Below, one piece after another: positions 47,165 to 58,488 of a stretch of 64,000 nucleotides of DNA (its first letter is position 1; each line of letters starts with the position of its first letter). The translations under genes were made by a program, and so were the position numbers. The notes beneath the pieces are model-generated. The model was not told the DNA's origin, searched no databases, and worked only from the letters and a program-made list of their open reading frames with translations. Source of the DNA: Allantophomopsis cytisporea. Lineage: Eukaryota > Ascomycota > Leotiomycetes > Phacidiales > Phacidiaceae. The stretch covers positions 124,001 to 188,000 of the forward strand of contig CP103027.1 in NCBI GenBank assembly GCA_024752435.1. Direction: 5' to 3'.

Positions 47165-48909
47165 TCAGCACCTCACCTCGACACCACCACGACTCACACA
47201 CAGGTACTTGACGCCCTTATAAGGCTTAACACCTTCTCCCAGCCCCCTACTCTTCCTCTGATCGACCACCAAGCTCTCAACCCTAACCCCAGAAGGCAGC
47301 CAACTCTTAACCCCAAAGCTAAGCATAGCACTACCAGGCATAAGCACCCGATTAGCCGCAACGCGTCTCGCATCTCTTTTCTCAGCAGTCTCCCTCTTCT
47401 CCTCCCGTGCATTTTGATACCCCTCATCATAAGTCTCCCCATACCCACCATCATCCTCTACCTGCACACCCGCACGAACAACCGTACAGTAGAGTGTCAT
47501 ACCCGCCGATCCAACTGAAATCGAGCCAGGCCCCGTCGTCGGAATCACCCATTCGAGCTTCGAGTCGCCAGGGTTATACCGGACATCGCCCCTCGCACCA
47601 CGCAGCTCATGCACAATATTCCTTACCTCCTCCGGTAGCGGCACTGTGACGATCAGGTCCTCGACAACAGGCGAGGCATCCGCCTTTGCACCAAAGCCAG
47701 ATGAGTTGCTCCCTAGCCGAGCAAGACTGCCTGCGGCGCGCGAGTTGCCGGAGCCAAAGGCAGTGCCCGATGTGGGATTTGGCGCGGCAAGAGGGGACAG
47801 CGTGACTCTGATTTCGAAGTCAGCGCCAACGGGCCCAAGACCCGTCTTGACCTCCACGTTTACCGGCAGCTTCAAGTTGGTGGATTTCGGGTTCAGGAGA
47901 GATTCCATGCCGCCCAGGAGATCGACCTCGTAGCCCATCAGCACGAAACGGCCGTCCGGTGGTATGAAGGAGAGCTCGCCCGGCCGCTCTTTCCAGCGGT
48001 TGAGGCGTACGCAGGGGTGGAATACGGGGAGTTCCATGACGGATGTTAGGTTGTGCTTGCCGCTGGGCGATGAGAGGTTTAGTAGGAGGTCTGGCACGCC
48101 GGAGATCTTGGCTGTGAAGGCTATGGTGCCGTGCGCGAAGGCGGAGAGAGGGCGTCCGCTGGGAGCGAGGGTTACGGATAGTGTCTCGACAATGTCGACG
48201 TATAGCTCGTTGCTGGTGTGTCGCACGTTCGGTCGGCGCCAGGGTACTGTAGGCGCCGCTTGCTGTGATTGTGATGATATGCCTGGCATATTCGAGCTGG
48301 CAGATGAGTTTGCGTATCCCGGTTTCCTGCGCCTGTTAGCACTTATTCTGCGTCCCCAATCTAGAACATCCGTCTTTGCCAATTGGAACTTACCCAGGTA
48401 CGCCAACACTGCTTAAAAACTTCCCTAGAAAGCCCTCCACCTCGACGATTTCCCGCAGGGCATTTGGTTCTGTAGTCGCGATCTCACCCCCATCGACCAT
48501 CTCATTCAATAGCTGTGCAACAACATCGTAATTTTGCTCAATTTTGATAGCCAAGAGCGGTGCGCCAACAAAGTCTTCGAGAATATCAATGAGGCGGTGC
48601 AGGAACTCAAGGATGAGAAGAGGCTCGGTTTCTTGGGTGGTAGTGATGAGGAAGAGAAGATTCGAGTGGATGAGCGAGAAGAGGAGCGTAGGCGGATTAG
48701 AATTCGGGAGGTAGATTAGACTTGGGCGTGGCTGGGACTGTGAGAGATAGAGAGGGAGTAGATGCGCTGCGCTGAGTGGGCGACCTCTATAGTTGTGCTG
48801 GAGGATTGGGCGACTGCATCATGTCAGCTTTCATTGTGCTTAGTTAGCAGTACAGAAGAACCCACTCATGCTCATCGTATATATAAAGAGCTTCAATAGC
48901 GCCGCTCAT
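47165..48909 (-). CDS. APM3: AP-3 adaptor complex mu subunit
   Basis: Three exons (48866-48909, 48394-48813, 47165-48332) give 543 aa. Exon 1 encodes MSGAIEALYIYDEH and the next starts RPILQHNYRGRPLSAAHL, so the longin-like N-terminal domain (residues ~1-145) is intact, ending with KIEQNYDVVAQLLNEMVDGG and an IVEVEGFLGKF linker. The mu homology domain then starts near residue 185 (ELYVDIVETLSVTLAPSG), with the usual NLSSPSG, FIPPDGRFVLMGYEV, VEVKTGLGP and a terminal VESLVVDQR strand. AP-3 sorts cargo from Golgi or endosomes to the vacuole. The intron 2 acceptor offers two CAGs six bases apart (48333/48327), giving or removing two residues. The starts of this gene and the plus-strand gene at 49096 are 187 bases apart. 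Confidence 0.93.
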
Positions 48910-49095
48910 GTTGCCGGTAGTAGCTTGAGCTGTGAGGTTGCGTCGAGAGCTATCGCATATGTGGGATTGATGCGGCCGCTTGACGTTTTGGCGATGCGAG
49001 CTATATCGCGAGCTACATCGCGAGCTTGGTTACCTAAAGCTTCGTCTACTTTAAATCATCACTTCCTCCGCAAACACTACATCTCGGTGTTAATC

Positions 49096-49467
49096 ATGGG
49101 GCAACCAGTCATTCCACCACTGGCCACGCTGGAACAGCCAGAGAAGCTGAATAATTTATTGGCGCAGGATAAAGCTGCTGCTGACGATTGCACACCATGT
49201 CGAGTCACTGGTTCGTTCTCTTCACACTCTTCCTCCATGCAAATCAGAAGCACTTTATGCACTGATGCTAACGCTTCGAACACAGGAGCCGCTGCTTTCA
49301 TGGGCCTCGGAGCCTATAGCTATTTCTCGGGCCATAAACAATTAGAACAGCAGCGAGCGGCAATCTTGAAAAGTGGGAGCATGTTCGGCATGAAGAGCCG
49401 ACAAGCAGGAATCAGTGGCATTGCATTCTCACTTGCTGCCATTGGATTCTGGAGATTAGTCAATTAA
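49096..49467 (+). CDS. DUF4536/DMAC1-like small membrane protein
   Basis: Two exons (49096-49210, 49286-49467) give 98 aa. The core DDCTPCRVTGAAAFMGLGAY, split by the intron at TG-A, is the DUF4536 signature: a CxxC-type Cys pair then a Gly/Ala-rich helix. A second hydrophobic helix closes the protein (GISGIAFSLAAIGFWRLVN), so it is a two-pass hairpin. The human family member DMAC1 helps assemble the distal membrane arm of respiratory complex I, which is the likely role here by homology. A further gene of complex I biogenesis (26935-27741) is in the window, but unlinked in expression terms as far as the sequence shows. The start at 49096 follows a short upstream region shared divergently with APM3. 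Confidence 0.85.
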   Translation: MGQPVIPPLATLEQPEKLNNLLAQDKAAADDCTPCRVTGSFSSHSSSMQIRSTLCTDANASNTGAAAFMGLGAYSYFSGHKQLEQQRAAILKSGSMFGMKSRQAGISGIAFSLAAIGFWRLVN

Positions 49468-49710
49468 GGATAGAGGAGGACAACTCGAATGAACCGAATA
49501 TACCCAGTTTCAGCACGTCGGAACACAGATGAAGAGAATACGACTATCACTGAATCAATACAATCGCAACTTTTTGAAAGCAAATGAATTTTGGTCCTAG
49601 CATAACAATGCCTGTCTCTATGGTACAACTATACAAGTACAATGGGTATACGTTTCATCTCGTCTAAATCATACGCGCTGTCTGCAGGTGTCTGGCGATT
49701 CTTGCAGCCA

Positions 49711-50792
49711 TTAAACATCACATGGTACAGCGGAGGAGGTCAGTTTCTCTTCTCTCCAGAGTCTTCTCTCAAGCTTCAAGTCATGGCTACAAAGCAAGAA
49801 TGTGCATGCTCCAAGGGTGATGTGCATAGCCCATGGAACACCCCATCCCACGCCAAATGCTGTAACCTCCCGCAATGTCATCACGAGCGCAGTGGTGACT
49901 ATGGAAATGATGAGGAGACCGGTTCCCCACATCCAACTCAACCTCAGTAACATGCGTCGAAATAGTGGGCTCTGTTCATATCGAGCCATGATCTGATGAC
50001 GGTATTTCAAACCACCACGGGCTTCGATCGCACAAGCATCCTCCATAAACGCATATATGGCAGGTCTGAAAGGCGAGCCCTTGGGCACGGAACTCATGTT
50101 GAAAGGGAGGCGGACCTGAAGTTGGGTGAGGATAGCGGTGATGATGAACAGGAAGCCAAAATAAAACGTTAGCGTCGGTGATGGCATGGCACAAAGACGG
50201 AGGATCGGGACTGAAGGGGCTGTCGCGACAACAAGCTCAATCTCGACGAGAGCAATGGCAATGAGCATATTGACGTGAAGGAACTCGAGCTAGACAGTGT
50301 CAGTATTTGATGACGACACTTACGGTGTTGCAACTTACGATTCCCCATCTTGTCCAGCCAATAGGCTTATATTTATCTCCATGGCTGTTGCGGAAGAGTT
50401 TAAGGGATCGAAGGCCATAGTGAAAGAAACTTATCATTCCATAAACGGCAGTGATGATAGCAAAGACTGAAGAGGTGAACAGTCAGCAAATAATCCCTGC
50501 TATCTGTGGCCTGTAGCTGCATGGATGGGTACTTACTATCTTGAAGACTGAGGCTGGTGCCGAAATTAAGTGCATAGTAATAGACAATTGGCAAGACGCA
50601 GAGGTCCATAGTTGCAACAAAGACTCCAACCCATAATGTGATCCTCCTCTTCTTGTGAGGCGTCTGCAAAGGCGGCGGTTCGTCTCCTCCATGGGAGACG
50701 TTCCCGCTCCCTACCGCCGTGGCCAATTCTGTGCCGTCGCTCGCGCGACCAGAATCCTGTGAAGTCACAGGCTTTGGAACAGATTCCGACAT
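49711..50792 (-). CDS. Multi-pass membrane protein of unknown function
   Basis: Three exons (50537-50792, 50339-50466, 49711-50289) give 320 aa; donors are GTAAGT in both introns and acceptors CAG and TAG. A ~48-residue polar N-terminus precedes the first helix (ITLWVGVFVATMDLCVLPIV). Further hydrophobic segments are FAIITAVYGMISFF, VNMLIAIALVEIELVVA, LTFYFGFLFIITAIL, GLLIISIVTTALVM and a final one near VPWAMHITLGACTFLL, so about six to seven spans. A conserved-looking loop GWTRWGI-LEFLHVN spans intron 2. No named domain recognised; it has the layout of fungal uncharacterised membrane proteins, with no catalytic motif visible. Head-to-head with RRP4, 500 bases apart. Confidence 0.75.
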
Positions 50793-51292
50793 GATTTAAG
50801 GGTTGTTATGATCGGACGAGATCATTAATTGAGGAGGAAATGGTGAGAAAGTCGAAGAATGTTGTGGTAGAGGGAAAAGAATCAACGTTGATGATATGGG
50901 CTCATTCCACGGCTTACACGGACTGGGTTTGGTGATGTGTGTGCCCAGACTTGAGCGGCTCAGATTTCGTCAACGATGGCTGGCTATGAGGTCACTTCGA
51001 TGTTATCGCAGGGATTACAGTGGCCTCGCCAAGCGACAAGGCGAAAAATAGCAGCAGTGCAACCAGGCACATCGGCGATTCAAAGTGCCGATGTTCAATT
51101 CGTGCGGCTCAGGCTGAGAAAATCATCATTGTCAGATTCGATAGTCAAATCATTGAGCTCCGATCCTATAGGGCGCAAAGACGAAAGCTTGAGGAGATAT
51201 CCCGTCCAAACGCATTGGTCCATTGTATTCACCCCACGATCTTCCTTTGAGCCTTATCTTCGACATCGTCAAGTCGGGCGGAAACTACAACT
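50793..51292. promoter_or_regulatory. Divergent intergenic region, membrane protein / RRP4
   Basis: 500 bases between two start codons in opposite directions. An open plus-strand frame crossing the RRP4 start in another frame (50976-51479) is not accepted as a gene. Confidence 0.5.
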
Positions 51293-52416
51293 ATGGCTAT
51301 CACCATTCTTCCTCCTGCGCCCGCTGAGCCAACGTACAGCAAAAATTATGACAGCGACAGCAACAGTGATTTCGACTATGAGGATGGCGGCGTCGATCTC
51401 GAAGGCGATGTCGACATGGACGGCGATTCACATGGAACGAAACGCACAAAACCTGAGGATCTGTCGTCGTTGGATGTGATTACCCCAGGACAGCTTGTCA
51501 CAGACGACCCACAATGGATGAGGTATGTTTTCATTCACTGTTGATATTAGCAGCCACTCTCGACGTCCAGCTCTAACAAGTTTGAAACAGAGGTCACGGT
51601 ACCTTCATCCCGCAACAGAGCGGTGAAATCATTGCCTCGGTCGCAGGTACGATCCAAAAGACGAACAAGCTCATCTCTGTCCGACCTCTGCGCGCGCGTT
51701 ACACACCCGAGATTGGAGATTTAGTGATCGGACGTATCGTCGAGGTGCAGAGTAAGAGATGGAGAGTAGATGTAGGCGCACCATTACTTGCGGGCTTACC
51801 ATTATCTGCGATCAATCTGCCGGGAGGAATTCTACGCAAGAGAACAGAGAACGACGAGTTGCAGATCCGAACATTCTTTTCGGAGGGTGATTTATTGGTG
51901 GCGGAGGTGCAGTCATTATACCACGACGGCAGCGCAAGTTTACATACGAGAAGTTTGAAGTACGGCAAGCTGAGGAATGGAGTGTTCATGAGCGTTTCTG
52001 GTACTGGTGGTGGTGGAGGAGTGGTTAGATCGAGGAGACAGGTCTGGACTATTGAGACGGCGAATGGGGGTGGGAAGGTGGATATCATCCTAGGTGTCAA
52101 CGGTTACATCTGGATCTCGAAACATGTTGAAGCTGAGGGTGGAGATACAGCTATTACACGTATTGAGGATAGCATCACAAGCACCGTCTACTCGAGCCAG
52201 AACGATGAGATCTCAGCGGAGACCAGACGCGAGATCGCGCGCATTGGAGGGGTTATTGGAGTATTGGTTGAGGGGAGACTGAGGGTTGATGAAGATATGA
52301 TCATGCGAGGATATGAGGCCGTCAACGAGATGGAGCTTGAGGACGGGGGTGAAGATTCGGGTGTTTTGGGCGGTGAGAAGGGACGTCGTATCGTGCAAAT
52401 CTTAAAGGGAGTTTGA
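51293..52416 (+). CDS. RRP4: Exosome complex RNA-binding subunit Rrp4
   Basis: Two exons (51293-51522, 51591-52416) give 351 aa. An acidic N-terminus (SDSNSDFDYEDGGVD) leads to VITPGQLVTDD, the N-terminal Rrp4 block, then RGHGTF split by the intron at M-R. The S1 domain follows (GDLVIGRIVEVQSKRWRVDV) with SAINLPGGILRKR and the diagnostic FFSEGDLLVAEVQ. The KH-type C-terminal domain contains VDIILGVNGYIWISKH (NGYIW being the Rrp4 motif). Rrp4 is one of the three cap subunits of the nuclear/cytoplasmic 3'-5' exosome. The C-terminus is acidic. Length is near that of other fungal Rrp4 proteins (yeast 359). All core motifs intact. Confidence 0.95.
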
Positions 52417-55400
52417 TGCGTAAAACGATGGCACGTCTCACGTGCAAGCATACGCGTGCAAGACAGAAAAAAAGGGGTCCGCGTCTAGCATTAAGGTATC
52501 GCGAGCATACGCCTGGAGATCATCTCTCATGGGTATCGGGAATATCATGGATATGGGGTTGACAAATAGATATACAGTGCGGTATGCTATTCGCAAGCTG
52601 TTATGGAGGGAAAAGCATTATGGGAATAAGGCTGAAACGAGGGGAGGCCCATGCGATACCCGAAGGATTGCCGCTGAGCTGAATTGCAAGTAGAAATGGG
52701 GGTTTCCCGTTTATCATTTGAGATTTAAAATCTTGAAGCCGAATGATCGGCTGCTCGCCCAATTTCCTCCCTCCCAATTTTCTATATGCCGAATATGTTG
52801 ACCGTTCCTGAAATACATTCACACTACCTACCTATGTTCATTGCTGTAGACACGATAAACAGAGACTCTGCAGCATCAGTACACGATCCTACCTCCACAA
52901 TGGCAATTCAGCTTTTAAGCACGCCGACGTTTGAGAATGTGTTGACAATAGAACTTCGCGGCATCTCTCACCTCCTCCATTCCCCGTGCCTCCCGGATAT
53001 ATCGATACCGTCCCCCGTGCTACGCCGCCTTGAGGATGAGGTACGGAGTAGCTGGCACTTAAAATACTTTCGCTGGCACGCCGTCAGTAGTCTCCTCCGG
53101 ACCTTATTCATAGTAAAGCAGCCGCGTGCTCGCTTGTTGTGGCCCGCGGTCCCCTGATGGCGTGGCTGATGAGATTGCTTGATGGGTGTGGAGGAGAGTC
53201 AGTGGGTGCCGTCACCGGTGTGCCTGAGACATTCGACATTCATGCCGCTCTTTGTATCCAAGCTTTCTCGTAGGAAGTCGTAATGCGTAGAATAGGATAT
53301 ATAAAATTGTGCTTGAATTAGATACATTAGGTTATGAATACCACCAGACCGAATATGCTGGTTGATTGCCGAGGGCAACCGAGGGCGAGCGATGTGCGGA
53401 GCAGAAAGGTAGCTCAGCAGAAAGGCGATGCCATGGCAACGCAACAATGCAGGAACGCAACATAACATATGTACCTCACTCCGTATCAGAAAAATTCAAT
53501 GGAAGGGATCAGAATCGAAAGAGGGAAAGGCCTTCTTTTCTGTTTCTCTGAAGCCTTCTGCTAAAGACTCGATTGAATCTTGTGCTTGCACTTCCCGCCT
53601 GCCCCTGCCCGGATTACTCTGCCCCTTGGAGTTGAGCTCCAGATCTTTCATCCATTGTAATGGAGACAGTGGATAAGGTCGCTGATCTGTCGTCCGTTAA
53701 AGTGAAGTCAAAAGATGGGTCAGGAGCATCGTATCGTACGAAGTATCGTGTATGCAGAGGGGATCGAATCCCGTGCAGACTGTGAGAGTATGTCTTTCGG
53801 GATATGTTTGATCCCGCGAAGGATCAATAATTTTCATTCCTGAAGCTTTGATACGACTATGTTCTCCGAAGTACGCAGTAGCTCATGCTGTTTGAATGTA
53901 ATTCAGGAGTAGGAGTAGGAGCAGTTCGCTCACGTTTGAATATCTGTTGTCATCATGCGCTTTATTCTGGGTTCTCATGCATCTATGAGCTGACAAATGG
54001 CATGTAGAATCTCTCCATTGTGAATAAACCTGCAGCTCATCGACATAAGACACGGCAATAACAATGTCATTCAAGGCTCACGCCGGCGTCTTGTCATTTG
54101 GAGCTCCTCCCGCCAGAACAGACGCCGGCTCGGATCTACATAGAGATTCTGGCGTACTCTATCTATCAAGCTGCAAACCCTCCCTAATGAGCCAGCGAGG
54201 CAAATCTGAGTTGAAACTAGCAACGTCAACGTTGACGTTAGACTTCAGGCAGAGCACTGACATGTCTTGTTGAGTAGAGTAGAGTCGAGCCGAGTCGAGT
54301 CTCATACACGTCTCCTACTTCGACTCTACTGTTCCAAAAAGGACCAAAGCAGCTTTTTTCCATCTTCTCGTAGCACCGCCGACTCTTCCAGAAAGATTGA
54401 TAATGTTCTTCGGCGTTAAGACCCCACCAAGTTTCGTCGTTAGGCGATGTGATATGCGTTATGCTATGCCAGCCCTGCACGTTGAACGCTTCCCTGCACA
54501 TGCAGTAAGGTAGTTAGGTACACAGTAAGGCAAGAGAGAAAGGGTTAAAAAGAAAAAAGGCTCATATCTGCCGACGTCAAGTCCACAATTATGTATCTAG
54601 GTACGAATACGGTAGTACGGAGGATGATTACTTTTCCTAATTAGAGCATGAATTAATCAAACTTTCCGAAGGAACTGCGGCTTTGCCTTTCGCTATCTTA
54701 GCCTTTTGCTCATTCGGAATGATTCTTTTTTTTTTTTTTTGTCTTTTTTTTCTTCCATGGATTGGGAGCTTGGATAATGGGATAGACAGGTAGACGTGCA
54801 CGAGCTTCTGCGCCCACCCTGGCCGATCTTAACTTTCGCATGGATGATGGCTCATCGCAGGGGCTCCGTTCGTCTCTTTCGGATTAAGTTTCGTTCTGAC
54901 ATAGCCGTGGTGGCCGGTACGACATACATACGTAGTGCAGGAAGTTGATTGAGATGACATTTCCCATCTATCGAGGCGTCTTGCCTTTTCGCCTCAGCCT
55001 GGCACACGGGGATTCTATCCCTTATCAAGTGTATGCCCCTGGCTTTTTCCGAGTCTTGTCCGAACCTCACTTCACCTCAATGCTATGTACATACAGAGAT
55101 TGGATTAGCTATGGATACGGTAAATTTTGACCTCGTTTTGAGCATTGTGACATATCAATCGTCACAATGTCAAGTGCCTGTTCTCCATGGCCGAACAGCG
55201 TTTCATAGCCGAAATGAGGCAGAAGTGCAAAGAGAGAAAACTAGAAATTCACGGACTGTTGGCGTTATACTGAGAGAGGGTCTAGTGTCCGTATATTCAC
55301 TACCTTAAGAGACGGTAACGGGGCGTGGAGTGGATGAGCGATACTTGCTGTCACTTTTGAAAAGCTTGACAGCGACACATGTATTTTCATTAGTTTTTAA

Positions 55401-56646
55401 TGTTGAATATTGAATTTATTATCGACATGGAACGTCAATGATAAATCCGATCACCACGCCTCAACTCCGCTCCCTCGTGCAGAACGTGCAGAACATACAG
55501 GGACTTGACATGGTGCTAGATTAGGAATCACCCTTCAGCCCTTTTGCACGCCGTCATCCAGCAGCTCTGGGGAAGTAGATGGAACTTTGTGATTATTCAT
55601 ATGGGTGTTGATGTGCCTTTTACGGAGCTGATCTTGATCAACCGTGCTAATGAAGGTATTGGTGACATGGGGATGAGGCTTGATAGACGAAAATGGAGAT
55701 CAGGATGTGAGAATGAGAATCTTACTGGACTGTCATTTTTCATATTCAGATCCGTCATGACCAAGTTGAGGAGAGCTCCGTAGACTCCATAGAAGAATGT
55801 AGAGGATTGCTTATTAATGATACTCTTCCATACAAGCTTGAATAAGCTATGGATACAAGGTGCTACCGTTGTTGTCTAGGTGCTCCGAAATACTCTTCCC
55901 CTCCCCCCTAGCTGGTACGATGAATCCCGACTACTCCCCGATGCACCCCATGCGACTTGCTTGCCCACTCATTTTTTAAATACCCGAGCCCACGTCATAA
56001 CGGAATAGTCAGCCAAGAAAAGCTCAAAAGTCAATTAGTAAAAAATGAAAATAAGATAAACTATCTATTTTACTGGAATACTGGTGCGGCCGAGAGAAAG
56101 ATCTCCACGGATAGACCACTGCCACGATCCAATTTGATTACAATTTATCCTGTCATTCCAAATTGTTATACCCCTTGGGAGTTTAGACAATCATACTTGC
56201 ACGCAGTAAAAGCCCACGATACACTCTACCCACTTTAGCTGTCCAGGGAAATGCCGGAGCTATGCCCTGTCCACACTGTCCACTCCATAAACCAGGCGCA
56301 AAGCTATGTATCATGAGAAACGAGGAATGGGTCCTCCTTGTCATTTCACTTTCCTTCGTGCATGGCTTGTGCTGGTCTACAACATACATCCCGAACATGT
56401 TTTGCTTAACAATCGTGTAAAGCTTTGCACGGACTGTACTTGCCGCTGTATCAGACTTTTGACCGCCCTATCTCATGTAAAGAGAAATGCCGTAGCCGTC
56501 GAAAAGATAAAGACCTATCCTTATATATATAGATCCAGCTAACCTCCAGTTCGACCTGCTTTTTTCCCCCTCCCATCTCAATTCATCAACTACCCCTCAC
56601 CACAACAAATCCAAACCTCAAATTCCAACCCCCACAAACTATCAAC
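52417..56646. other. 4.2-kb region without a gene
   Basis: No supportable gene on either strand. An open frame of 123 codons at 52786-53157 (plus) has no recognisable features. TACGGAGTA occurs at 53042-53050. A self-complementary GGGATCGAATCCC near 53763 resembles a tRNA B-box but has no A-box partner. A poly-T run (15 T) sits at 54726-54740. From about 56520 the sequence becomes pyrimidine-rich, the leader of the alcohol dehydrogenase. Confidence 0.55.
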
Positions 56647-57642
56647 ATGCCTTCATACACCGTCTACAAGGGCTCCAAGGAGGGCAAGATTGTCAAGTCT
56701 ACCACCACCCGCGAGGTCGGCCCAGATGATGTCCTCATCAAGGTCACCCACTCCGGTCTCTGCGGTACCGACGACCATTACAAGTGCGTCGACATGTGCC
56801 TGGGCCACGAAGGTGCCGGTATCGTTGAGGAGATTGGTTCCGCCGTCAAGACCCTCGCCAAGGGCGACTCCGTCGGATGGGGATACGTTCACAACTCCTG
56901 CGGTCACTGCAAGATGTGCTTGACCGGTTACGAGACCCTCTGCCCAGAGCGTGAGATGTTCGGTTACAACAACCTCGACCAAGGTTCTTTCGCCGAATAT
57001 GGTGTCTGGAAGGCCGACTACGTCTTCAAGATCCCAGCGTCCATTGAGCGCAAGTACGCCGCACCACTCATGTGCGGAGGAGCCACCGTCTACTCCGCCC
57101 TCCGCATCAACGATGTCCAGCCAACCCAGCGCGTCGGTATCGTCGGTGTCGGTGGTCTCGGTCATCTCGCCATCCAGTTCGCCAACAAGATGGGATGCCA
57201 GGTCGTCGTTTTCTCCCAGACCGACTCCAAGAAGGAGGAGGCCACCCGCCTCGGTGCCCACGAGTTCTACGCCACCAAGGGCGGTGCTCAGCTCTCTTGC
57301 GAGGGTATTGACCACCTTCTCATCACCACTTCCCAGCAGCCAGACTGGAAGCAATTCCTTCCAATCATGGCTCCAAACGGTTCCATCTACCCACTCACTG
57401 TCTCCAACGACGACCTCGTCATGCCATACATGCCAATCCTCGCTGGCCAGCTCCGCATCCAGGGTTCCCTCGTTGCTGCCCGCCAGGTTCACCGCGACAT
57501 GATTGACTTCGCTGCTTTCCACAACATCAAGCCAATCATTGAGGAGTTCCCAATGTCCGTTGAGGGTATCACCGATTGTATGACCAAGTTGGACCAGGGC
57601 AAGATGAGATACCGTGGTGTTCTTGTTGTCAAGCACGAGTAA
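56647..57642 (+). CDS. Zinc-dependent alcohol dehydrogenase (CAD-like MDR)
   Basis: Single exon, 331 aa. Catalytic zinc ligands are Cys39 (GLCGTD), His54/Glu55 (LGHEGAG) and Cys143 (PLMCGGATVYS). Four structural-zinc cysteines are at 85, 88, 91 and 99 (CGHCKMC, ETLC). The NAD(P)-binding Rossmann motif GVGGLGH is at 167-173. Without a clear Asp/Arg discriminator read I leave cofactor choice open; related fungal enzymes (Adh6/7-like, cinnamyl-alcohol-type) use NADPH. Codon use is extremely biased toward C-ending codons and CCA for Pro, like glutamine synthetase, so high expression is likely. Length is a little shorter than the 350-360 aa usual for the family, mainly because the region after the first catalytic Cys is compact (HYKCVDMCLGHEG). 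A 327-codon antisense frame covers the gene; it follows from the codon bias. Confidence 0.92.
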   Translation: MPSYTVYKGSKEGKIVKSTTTREVGPDDVLIKVTHSGLCGTDDHYKCVDMCLGHEGAGIVEEIGSAVKTLAKGDSVGWGYVHNSCGHCKMCLTGYETLCPEREMFGYNNLDQGSFAEYGVWKADYVFKIPASIERKYAAPLMCGGATVYSALRINDVQPTQRVGIVGVGGLGHLAIQFANKMGCQVVVFSQTDSKKEEATRLGAHEFYATKGGAQLSCEGIDHLLITTSQQPDWKQFLPIMAPNGSIYPLTVSNDDLVMPYMPILAGQLRIQGSLVAARQVHRDMIDFAAFHNIKPIIEEFPMSVEGITDCMTKLDQGKMRYRGVLVVKHE

Positions 57643-58488
57643 ATTTCTCGTATGCTTAAAAGTTCTTGATGATGCGAATGTCTTTGTGAGCTTGTTGTGT
57701 TTTTGAGCGTTGCATTGGATGCGTGGGATGGATTAGACTAGATATATATCTCTATTAAAATGAATGATACCATAAGACTACCCATTTTTGTGTCTCTTTT
57801 AATTCGTGAAAACTTGCGCAATTCGTGACTGCATTATGTTATCGAGCAATCTTATAAATCTTTGTGTTAGAGATCGTTTCTTTAATCGCTCAAGTTGAGC
57901 AAGTTTATTCTTCTACGTTATGGAGATGATATTATGTGCCTTGCCAACTGTCATCCAGCAATTTGGCCTCATCTAGGTTTTACAACAATCAATGATAAGA
58001 CCTTCAATATTGTATGTTTACAAGGAATGAATTAAATATGCATTTAGGAAGTTGTAGCAAACGGTTTGTCTTTGAGCCGCTATGGTTAATCTTTTGGTAT
58101 TTCCACATCTTGATGAATTGAGAATTCATGCCTCAGGCACCAATATAAAATCCTTCTAGTTACTCCCACCCTCGAAGTTCAACAACGTGAATTACAAGCA
58201 CAAACACCCCATAGAATTCGTAAGTACAAACAATACTCTCATATATTCGAACTCTCGTTCTCCTTGCATAAGACCTCCTGCTCGCTTCCTTCGGTATGTT
58301 CGTATGTTAGGCAAGTCAAAGGTACATTAAAAATACACACAAACGTGACTTGCCTTGGGCATGAATATATCAGGGGAAGAGAGTAAATGAGTCTCCACTT
58401 GAACTACCAAACCTCTTATCTTTCTACTACCTCGAATCTCTCACTATCTCTTTACACGTGACCTAATATCAATTGACCTCCTCAGAAA
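57643..58488. other. Intergenic, tandem genes
   Basis: No gene seen. It holds the 3' end of the alcohol dehydrogenase and the promoter of dihydroorotase. Confidence 0.6.

Noticed and set aside
53758..53785. tRNA B-box-like GGGATCGAATCCC
   Set aside because: No A-box or acceptor stem at the right distance on either strand; the match is due to self-complementarity.
56653..57636. 327-codon open frame antisense to the alcohol dehydrogenase
   Set aside because: It mirrors the sense codons: the sense gene almost never uses codons whose complement is a stop because of strong C-ending bias. The translation is low-complexity (Val/Gly/Leu/Asp) with no domain.
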